From positions 1 to 18,236 of the forward strand of contig JAJBTL010000104.1 in NCBI GenBank assembly GCA_020860865.1: a stretch of 18,236 bases of DNA. The letters run 5' to 3'. Numbering within the stretch: position 1 is the stretch's first letter; each line of letters begins with the position of its first letter. This document shows positions 7,601 to 13,365 of this stretch, piece after piece. Origin of the DNA: Planctomycetota bacterium. Its GTDB lineage: Bacteria > Planctomycetota > SZUA-567. The position numbers were made by a program, and so were the translations under genes. The notes under the pieces are model-generated. The model did not search any database, was not told the origin of the DNA, and worked only from the letters and a program-made list of their open reading frames with translations.

Positions 7601-7892
7601 CCTTTCCCTCCTTTTTCACAAGCCCATGCCGCCGGCCGTGGCGAACGGCATGGGGTCGAACTAAACGGGATACCACAGGGGATTCGAGTATGCGTCTGTT
7701 TCAAAGAAGGGATCAGGTACCGGCACAAGGAAGAGGGTGAAAGACGCAGCCGGGCGGCGAAGAAGAAGGAGGATACAGCCGGAGAAGAAGGTGGCCGCCC
7801 GTTATGAGTGTAATGGGTATACCATGATTAATGAAATTTTGCCACGTGGCGCGAGGCACTCCCGGATGGTCAGGGACAAAAACGGCCATTAT
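7601..7892. other. 292-bp intercistronic region between transketolase and TRAP genes
   Basis: Unusually long for the interior of an operon. In minus-strand order it holds a 10-bp palindrome GCCACGTGGC (7841-7850), GGTATACC (7816-7823), a pyrimidine-rich mRNA stretch (plus-strand purines about 7731-7791) containing CCTCCTT (7772-7766), the ATACTCGA element (about 7682-7692), and a 9-bp hairpin (7623-7654) just before the dctP Shine-Dalgarno sequence. No protein gene is supported. An internal promoter or mRNA-processing region is likely. Confidence 0.45.
7623..7654 (-). repeat. Hairpin just upstream of the first dctP gene
   Basis: Perfect 9-bp inverted repeat CCCATGCCG (7623-7631) / CGGCATGGG (7646-7654) with a 14-nt GC-rich loop, ending 7 bp before the A/G-rich Shine-Dalgarno region. 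It lacks a U-run on the minus strand, so a terminator is unlikely. It could mark an mRNA processing or stabilising element that sets TRAP expression apart from transketolase. Confidence 0.45.
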
Positions 7893-8831
7893 TCAGGAGG
7901 CGAGGAGCCGCTTGGCCTGCTGGACGATATTTTCGGCAGTGATGCCGTTCTGGGCCAGAAGGCGTTCGTACGGCGCCGACTCGCCGAACTGGTCGCGGAC
8001 GCCGATGCGGTGCACCCGGCCGCGGCCCATTTCGGCAACCACTTCGCAGACGGCGCTGCCGAGGCCGTTCAGGATGTTGTGATCTTCGACCGTGATGATT
8101 TTCCCGGTGCGGTCAATGCAGTCTCTGACCGCGTCGTTGTCGAGGGGCTTGATGGTGTGCATATCGAGGAGGCGGACGCCGATACCCTGGGCGCTGAGTT
8201 CCTTGGCCGCTTCGAGGGCGATGCAGACGGTGTCGCCGTTGGCGATAATGGAAATGTCCGAGCCGTCCTGAATCATGTGGGCCTTGCCGATGGTGAACTC
8301 GACATTTTCGTCGTAGATGACCGGGATGGCGTCCCGGGTGAACCGGAGGTAGACCGGGCCGTTGAGGGCGGCGGCGGCGGCGACGAGCTTCCGGGTCGCG
8401 TTATAATCCGCACCCATGATGACAGTCATGTTCGGGATGGTACGCATGACGCCCATATCCTCGATGCCCTGGTGGCTGGCGCCGTCGTTGGCCGGGGTCA
8501 GGCCGCCGTGGGAGCAGGCGATTTTGACATTGAGCTTCGGATAACAGACTTCCTGGCGGATCTGTTCGCCCATGCGGAGCGAGCCGAAAACGGCATAGGT
8601 GGCGACAAAGGGAATTTTCCCGGTGGTGGCGAGGCCGGCGGCGACACCGGCGGCGTTCTGTTCGGCAATGCCGACGTTGACGTACTGCCCGGGGAACTTC
8701 TTCTTGAAATTACCGGTCTTGCACGATTTCCCGATATCGATGTCGACGACGTAGATGTCCTTGTTCTTCTCGCCAAGGGCGACAATTTCATCGCCGAAAG
8801 CATCGCGGGTGGTTTTCCGTAGCGTAGTCAT
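7893..8831 (-). CDS. Transketolase C-terminal subunit
   Basis: 312-residue Pyr and C-terminal half of a two-subunit TPP-dependent transketolase. It contains DIDIGKS (30-36), the catalytic glutamate E57 in GIAEQNAAG that activates the TPP aminopyrimidine, SHGGLTPANDGASHQGIED (107-125, the active-site loop with H120), and a C-terminal domain with SIIANGD, IKPLD and ITVEDHN. It transfers a two-carbon ketol group between a ketose and an aldose or aldehyde. The ATG (8831-8829) shares one base with the stop of the N-subunit gene (TAATG), so the two are translationally coupled 1:1. AAGGGG lies upstream. The open frame continues 5' of this start only as an out-of-frame shadow of the N-subunit gene. 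Confidence 0.96.
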   Translation of the reverse strand: MTTLRKTTRDAFGDEIVALGEKNKDIYVVDIDIGKSCKTGNFKKKFPGQYVNVGIAEQNAAGVAAGLATTGKIPFVATYAVFGSLRMGEQIRQEVCYPKLNVKIACSHGGLTPANDGASHQGIEDMGVMRTIPNMTVIMGADYNATRKLVAAAAALNGPVYLRFTRDAIPVIYDENVEFTIGKAHMIQDGSDISIIANGDTVCIALEAAKELSAQGIGVRLLDMHTIKPLDNDAVRDCIDRTGKIITVEDHNILNGLGSAVCEVVAEMGRGRVHRIGVRDQFGESAPYERLLAQNGITAENIVQQAKRLLAS

Positions 8832-9667
8832 TAGTTGAGCCCCTTTTCCACATCGGCCATGGCGGTGGCGAACTGTTCGTCGTTCGGCGCCATCCCGTGC
8901 CATTCGGCCACGTCTTCCATAAATGAAACCCCGCGTCCCTTGAGCGTCTTCGCCATGATGCATTTCGGCCGGCCATTGGCGGAGCGGCTGCGGATAAGGT
9001 CGAAGGCGGCGAGGATTTGGTCCATGTCGTGGCCGTCGATGGAGAAGACCTCGAACCCGAACGCTTCGAACTTCTTCCCGAGATCCCGGGTCGGCATGAT
9101 GTCGTCGCAGGAGCCGTCGCACTGGAGGCCGTTGTCGTCGATGATGACGACGAGGTTGTCGAGGTTGTATTTGCTGGCGGTCTGGGCCGCTTCCCAAATC
9201 TGCCCTTCCTGGGCTTCGCCGTCGCCGACCATGATAAAGACCCGGTACGGGAGGTTGTCCCGCTTGCCGGCGATGGCCATGCCGACGCCGCAGGACAGGC
9301 CCTGACCGAGGGAGCCGGTGGAGATGTCGATGCCCGGGCACTTCTTCATGTCCGGATGACCCTGAAGGATTGAGCCTTCGGAACGGAGGGTATGGATGAT
9401 TTCGAAATCGAAATAGCCTTTCAGGGCCAAGGCGCCGTAGAGAACCGGGCAGGCATGGCCTTTCGACAGGATAAAGCGGTCGCGGCTTTCCCATTTCGGG
9501 TTGTTTGGGTCGATATTCATTTCGTGGAAATAGAGGGCGGTCATGATGTCCGCCATGGAGAGGGCGCCGCCGGGATGCCCGGACTTGGCGGCGTGAATCA
9601 TGGTCAGGATGGTCTTCCTGAGTTCCACAGCCTTTTTCCTGAGGCTGTCCGCAATTTCGCTGGTCAT
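8831..9667 (-). CDS. Transketolase N-terminal subunit
   Basis: 278-residue PP domain of a split transketolase. Conserved residues: H31 in AKSGHPGGALS, H71 in SKGHACPVLYGAL, H104 in LQGHPDM, and the TPP/metal motif beginning GDGEAQEGQIWEA (148-160) and ending at N179. Split transketolases are common in catabolic clusters of anaerobes and in archaea, and often serve a dedicated substrate instead of the pentose phosphate pathway. ATG at 9667 has AAGGA upstream; that Shine-Dalgarno overlaps the stop codon of a putative 18-codon leader ORF (9678-9734). First large gene of the operon, divergent from the GntR regulator. Confidence 0.96.
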   Translation of the reverse strand: MTSEIADSLRKKAVELRKTILTMIHAAKSGHPGGALSMADIMTALYFHEMNIDPNNPKWESRDRFILSKGHACPVLYGALALKGYFDFEIIHTLRSEGSILQGHPDMKKCPGIDISTGSLGQGLSCGVGMAIAGKRDNLPYRVFIMVGDGEAQEGQIWEAAQTASKYNLDNLVVIIDDNGLQCDGSCDDIMPTRDLGKKFEAFGFEVFSIDGHDMDQILAAFDLIRSRSANGRPKCIMAKTLKGRGVSFMEDVAEWHGMAPNDEQFATAMADVEKGLN

Positions 9668-9677
9668 GGTTTCGTCC

Positions 9678-9734
9678 TTATAGAAAATTTCGTTGAGATA
9701 AAGTAACGGGAAAAGTTTCTGCCGCTCCGGCCAT
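9678..9734 (-). CDS. Putative 18-aa leader peptide upstream of the transketolase operon
   Basis: Short minus-strand ORF, MAGAAETFPVTLSQRNFL. AAAGGAG lies 4 nt before its ATG. Its TAA stop forms the start of the TAAGGA Shine-Dalgarno of the transketolase N gene, leaving 10 nt to the next ATG. It is in a different frame from that gene, so it is not an N-terminal extension. The arrangement is typical of translational coupling or a regulatory leader. Conservation is untested and chance cannot be excluded. Confidence 0.4.
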   Translation of the reverse strand: MAGAAETFPVTLSQRNFL

Positions 9735-9803
9735 TCCGCTCCTTTCTCACGTTTTTTTGTTTGTGGTGGGCTCAGTTTTGTTGTAGTCTTTTTCTTGACG
9801 GTC

Positions 9804-9817
9804 AGTGGTTAACCACT
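9804..9817. promoter_or_regulatory. Palindromic operator candidate for the GntR regulator
   Basis: Perfect 14-bp palindrome AGTGGTTAACCACT in the divergent region between the transketolase operon and the FCD/GntR gene. The inner TGGTTAACCA resembles the TGGT..ACCA half-sites of FadR-subfamily operators. It lies just upstream of the TTGACA of the regulator promoter and in the expected promoter zone of the operon, so it could control both. Confidence 0.6.
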
Positions 9818-9822
9818 ATCCA

Positions 9823-9851
9823 TTGACAACTTGACTTTAACCCATAAATAT
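9823..9851 (+). promoter_or_regulatory. Probable sigma-70-type promoter for the GntR regulator
   Basis: TTGACA at 9823-9828 with an AT-rich TAAATAT at the -10 position (9845-9851, spacing 16-17). The -35 is a perfect match and the -10 is weak. The long inverted repeat 9857-9896 would overlap the start of transcription. Confidence 0.45.
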
Positions 9852-9856
9852 CCTTA

Positions 9857-9896
9857 GTCAACCTTTTTTTTAAACCATCGGAAAAAAAAGGTTAAC
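9857..9896. repeat. Long inverted repeat with GGTTAAC-like ends, operator or leader hairpin
   Basis: AACCTTTTTTTT (9860-9871) and AAAAAAAAGGTT (9882-9893) form perfect 12-bp arms around a 10-nt loop. The symmetry extends to GTcAACC and GGTTaAC with one mismatch. The GGTTAAC end repeats the core of the palindrome at 9804-9817, suggesting the same protein binds both. In RNA it could instead form an A/U-rich hairpin in the gntR leader. Confidence 0.5.
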
Positions 9897-9952
9897 TTTT
9901 GGTTCGGGATATGGTAGTAATAAGAAAAGCGCTGCGAAAAGGAGGGACACCC

Positions 9953-10723
9953 ATGTCCACCGGCAATGTACTGGAAAAAATCAAGGGCGTGCAGATAGTA
10001 AAGCCATCGGATCACGTCATTCAACAGCTACGCAACCTTATTGTAAATAACGAGATAAGACCTGGAGACATTCTCCCAAGCGAGCGCGATCTGGCGACCA
10101 GCTTCGGGATTGGCCGGGGGTATGTTCGCGAGGCCATTAAAACGTTGGAGCTGTATGGTGTCTTTAAGTCCGTTCCCGGCGTCGGGACCATCGTCTCGGA
10201 CCTGGGGACACAGTGCATCAATGGCTTTATCAATAACCTGGTGCAATTCTCCGTCCATGAATATGAAGAACTTATCGAAGTCCGCGCCCTTATTGAGCCC
10301 TTTACCGCCTTCCGAGCCGCCACCAACGCGACGGACGAGGAACTCCGCACCATCGGCCGGGTCTTCGACGATCTCCGGAAGGTCATCATGCGGGACGAAG
10401 TCAGCCTCCAGCTCGAATGCGACTTCCATATGGAAATCGCCAAGGCGTCCCACAACAGCATCCTCGCCAACACGATAAACGCCATCCTGCCGGGCCTTAT
10501 AAAACTCATCGACGATCTCGACATGGCCAAGGACGGCCGCCACCGCCGCTCCCACGACGAACACGATCAACTCATGGAAGCGTTGCGGAACCGGGACCCG
10601 CAGGCGGCCGAACGGGCTATGCGCCATCACATGAACCAGACCGGCGCCCACTTCAGCGTCCGCGTCAGTGAAATCGAGGAAAAACGCAACAGCCGCCGCC
10701 TGAACAAGCGGGATTCGCAGTAA
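9953..10723 (+). CDS. GntR-family transcriptional regulator, FCD/FadR subfamily
   Basis: 256-residue DNA-binding regulator. The N-terminal winged helix-turn-helix covers about residues 18-83 (DILPSERDLATSFGIGRGYV, then REAIKTLELYG and the PGVGTIV wing). The all-helical FCD ligand domain covers about 100-240. Metal-site positions of the FCD fold read E155, H159, H204 and H226; the first is usually Asp. An upstream in-frame GTG-like extension to 9899 is possible, but ATG 9953 has a very strong AAGGAGGG at ideal spacing and is chosen. It is divergent from the transketolase/TRAP operon, which it most likely controls, with an organic acid or intermediate as effector. Confidence 0.94.
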   Translation: MSTGNVLEKIKGVQIVKPSDHVIQQLRNLIVNNEIRPGDILPSERDLATSFGIGRGYVREAIKTLELYGVFKSVPGVGTIVSDLGTQCINGFINNLVQFSVHEYEELIEVRALIEPFTAFRAATNATDEELRTIGRVFDDLRKVIMRDEVSLQLECDFHMEIAKASHNSILANTINAILPGLIKLIDDLDMAKDGRHRRSHDEHDQLMEALRNRDPQAAERAMRHHMNQTGAHFSVRVSEIEEKRNSRRLNKRDSQ

Positions 10724-10758
10724 CGGTCGCGCCGTGCGTCACGCCGTCATTATCATAC

Positions 10759-10792
10759 AAAGAGGCCGCACCAGCGCCGGTGCGGCCTCTTT
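10759..10792 (+). terminator. Terminator after gntR, shared with the convergent glycerate kinase
   Basis: Stem AAAGAGGCCGCACC / GGTGCGGCCTCTTT (14 bp, perfect) with loop AGCGCC, then further T on the plus strand. On the minus strand it ends in CTCTTTG, a shorter U-run, but it should also stop transcripts from the glycerate kinase gene (stop at 10816). Confidence 0.92.
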
Positions 10793-10815
10793 TTCGCAGT
10801 GCCATTTATGGATGA

Positions 10816-11961
10816 CTATTTCGCCTGTCGCCTTCCGGCCAAAAACGCCCGGAACGCCTGTTCCGTGGCGTTTGCCAGCAACTTCGCGCCGTCCCGGATT
10901 GCCTCTTCCAATGACATCGGCCCCGGGCACAACGAAAAACAGGCGTCAATTCCGATATCGTGCAGGTTCGAGAAATCGCCAAGGAGGCCGCCGGCGAAGG
11001 CGATGCACGGCACGCCGTGTTTTTTCGCCCTGGCACCGACGCCGGCCGGGCCCTTCCCGAAGGCGGTCTGGAAGTCGATGCGGCCCTCCGCCGTAATGGC
11101 GAGGTCGGCGCCGTCCAGTTCCCGGTCGATACCGACCATGTCGAGAACCACGTCCACCCCGGCCCGCAATTCGGCATTCACGAACGCGACCAGACCAAAG
11201 CCGAGGCCGCCCGCCGCGCCGGTTCCCGGTATGGCGGAACAGTCCTTCCCCGTCGCTTCCTGATACCGCTTCGCCAGGTTGGCCAGGCCATCGTCGAGGT
11301 ACCGGACATCGTCCGGGCTTGCCCCCTTTTGCGGACCAAAAACGGCCGCCGCGCCACGGTCGCCGGTGAGCGGGTTGTCCACGTCGCAGACGCCTTCCCA
11401 AGTGATTATCGCCGGGTCGAACTTGAGGCCGGACAGGTCTATCGTCGCCACCTTGCCGAGGTCGTCCCCTACGGGCCGGACCGGCTGGCCCGCGTCGTCG
11501 AGGAAGCGGACGCCGAGCGCTTCGGCAAAGCCCATGCCGCCGTCGTTCGTGGCGCTGCCGCCGAGGCCGACGAGAACCTTTTCCGCCCCGGCCTCGATTG
11601 CCGCAAAGGCCAGTTCGCCGGTGCCCCGGGTCGTGGTCGTCCGGGCATCCCGCTGCTCCGACTTCAGGAGGGCGATGCCGCTGGCCCGGGCCATTTCGAC
11701 AACGGCGGTGCGCGTTTCCGGCATGAAAAAGTATTCCGCCTCCACCTGGTCGAACAGCGGGCCGGTCACTGTCCGCCGGACCACGTCGCCTGGAAACGTC
11801 TGCTTGAACACGTCATGGAGCCCGTCGCCGCCGTCCGCGACATGGACGCAGACCGTTGTCGCCGTCGGTTCCACCCGCTTGATTCCCTCCTCGATGGCCT
11901 GACAGGCTTCCGCCGTCGTCATACTGTCCTTGAACGCGTTCGGCGCAACAACGATTTTCAT
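10816..11961 (-). CDS. Glycerate kinase, GlxK/GarK family (glycerate 2-kinase type)
   Basis: 381-residue cytoplasmic kinase that phosphorylates D-glycerate with ATP, giving 2-phosphoglycerate in this family. Family hallmarks: N-terminal MKIVVAPNAFKDSMTTAEAC, VADGGDGLHDVF (41-52), TTTRGTGELAFAAIEAG (108-124) and VGLGGSATNDGGMGFAEALG (131-150). GGAGGG precedes ATG at 11961. It is convergent with gntR and lies 80 bp after the sugar transferase gene, with no strong promoter visible in between, so it may be read through from the glycan genes. Functionally it would suit the neighbouring TRAP/transketolase catabolism, feeding a three-carbon acid into lower glycolysis; that link is inference. Confidence 0.94.
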   Translation of the reverse strand: MKIVVAPNAFKDSMTTAEACQAIEEGIKRVEPTATTVCVHVADGGDGLHDVFKQTFPGDVVRRTVTGPLFDQVEAEYFFMPETRTAVVEMARASGIALLKSEQRDARTTTTRGTGELAFAAIEAGAEKVLVGLGGSATNDGGMGFAEALGVRFLDDAGQPVRPVGDDLGKVATIDLSGLKFDPAIITWEGVCDVDNPLTGDRGAAAVFGPQKGASPDDVRYLDDGLANLAKRYQEATGKDCSAIPGTGAAGGLGFGLVAFVNAELRAGVDVVLDMVGIDRELDGADLAITAEGRIDFQTAFGKGPAGVGARAKKHGVPCIAFAGGLLGDFSNLHDIGIDACFSLCPGPMSLEEAIRDGAKLLANATEQAFRAFLAGRRQAK

Positions 11962-12041
11962 GGCAACCCTCCGGGAAAAATGCGAATTTCATAGGTAAAA
12001 CGATGGTTTTGCGGCGCCGGGTGTTCCCGTCGCGTAACGCC

Positions 12042-13325
12042 TTATTTCGACCGGAACACGCCGAGGCAATTCGGTGTCTTCAACTTCTCCACGCCGAACA
12101 GGACAATCCACACCGACTTCAGCATTATATAGAGGTCGAGAAACAGGGACGCGTGCTTCAGATAATAGATGTCGTAGGACAGCTTTACCGCCGTGTCCTC
12201 GATGCCCGCCACGTTGCCCTGGTGGATAAGCGCCCAGCCGACAACGCCCTGTTCCACCCGGGTCCGGAGGCCGTAGTACGGGATGTTCCGCCGGTAAATC
12301 TCCGACAGCTCCGGCGTCTCCGGCCGTGGGCCGACGAGGGACAGGTCGCCTTTGAGGACGTTAAAGAGTTGCGGCAGTTCGTCCAGGTGGTAGCGGCGCA
12401 TCGTCGCGCCGAAGCGGGTAACCTTGGCCGCTTCGCCCCGGTTCTTTTCCATGGTGCGGAATTTGTAGATGACGAACACCCGGTTGTCCACGCCGCAGCG
12501 GCGCTGCTTGTACATCACCGGGCTCCCCGACGTCACCCGGACCAGGACGGCCAGAATAGCCATGAGCGGCAGGGTAAGGACAATGCCGATGGCGGCCAGG
12601 ACCTTGTCTATGAACTTCTTCACCATGAGGTAGTGGCTCGAATAGGCGACGCTGACATCCGGCTCGCCATTGAGAATTTCCACCGGAATCCTTCCCCACG
12701 AGTTTTCGAGGAAGACGGTCAGGGGAACGACCGGGATTTTCGCCGCCCGGCAACTGGCGAGGCGCTTTGTCCATTCCCGGTCGAGCATGGTCTCGTCCTC
12801 GACAATCACCGCGTCAAAGGCGCGTTCGTCCATTTCCAGTTCCGAATAGGCGAAGCTGACCTTGTACTCGGGGAAATCTTCCGGCGTCAGTTTTATCCGG
12901 GCCGGAAACACGGCGAAGCGGTACTCGACAAAGTGCACCCGGTAGAACATCTCGAGGCCAAGCCAGAACAATTGGAAAAAGGTAAATGCGGCAATCACCT
13001 TACCGGAATAGTACTGCCTGGTCAGGGCCAAGAGGACCACCAGGATGGCGTTGGCGGTCAGGGTCAGGGAAAAGACCAGTTCGTACCGGTTCGCGTAGGG
13101 AAAGCGTCGCGCCGACACCATGAACAGCGCCACGCTGAACAAGGCGCAGAACAATCCGCCGTAAAGGACGAGGAGCGCCAGCCGCTGGCCGTGCCACATG
13201 TCGACGACCGGCGGGAACAGGAGCGGCGTCAGTATAAAAGAAAACAAGAGGAATCCGCCTCCCGCCCACAGGACGGACATGAAGACGGAGAGCCGATGTT
13301 TCGCCAGGTTCTTTTTTAATTCCAC
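12042..13325 (-). CDS. Initiating sugar transferase (polyprenyl-phosphate hexose-1-phosphate transferase, WcaJ/WbaP type)
   Basis: Inner-membrane enzyme that moves a sugar-1-phosphate from a nucleotide sugar onto undecaprenyl phosphate, the first step of exopolysaccharide or glycan assembly. Numbered from GTG 13325 (427 residues): four N-terminal membrane helices (about 16-38, 48-70, 82-101, 108-128), a degenerate Rossmann-like segment (about 135-230), then the catalytic domain with FIDKVLAAIGIVLTLPLM (membrane hairpin), MYKQRRCG (271-278), YKFRTMEKN (287-295) and DELPQLFNVLKGDLSLVGPR (315-334). An upstream TTG (13436) extends the frame, but that extension is arginine-rich and overlaps the end of the wzy-like gene, so it is probably a shadow; GTG 13325 has a weak GGAA and precedes KKNLAKHR and TM1. 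It lies 40 bp after the wzy-like gene. Confidence 0.93.
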   Translation of the reverse strand: MELKKNLAKHRLSVFMSVLWAGGGFLLFSFILTPLLFPPVVDMWHGQRLALLVLYGGLFCALFSVALFMVSARRFPYANRYELVFSLTLTANAILVVLLALTRQYYSGKVIAAFTFFQLFWLGLEMFYRVHFVEYRFAVFPARIKLTPEDFPEYKVSFAYSELEMDERAFDAVIVEDETMLDREWTKRLASCRAAKIPVVPLTVFLENSWGRIPVEILNGEPDVSVAYSSHYLMVKKFIDKVLAAIGIVLTLPLMAILAVLVRVTSGSPVMYKQRRCGVDNRVFVIYKFRTMEKNRGEAAKVTRFGATMRRYHLDELPQLFNVLKGDLSLVGPRPETPELSEIYRRNIPYYGLRTRVEQGVVGWALIHQGNVAGIEDTAVKLSYDIYYLKHASLFLDLYIMLKSVWIVLFGVEKLKTPNCLGVFRSK

Positions 13326-13365
13326 AGGTCGTTTCCGCGCGCTGTCAGCGCTTTCAAGGTGAATT

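Noticed and set aside
7717..7890. 57-codon minus-strand ORF beginning just after the transketolase C stop
   Set aside because: No Shine-Dalgarno sequence, and the protein is proline/serine-rich and of low complexity, as expected by chance.
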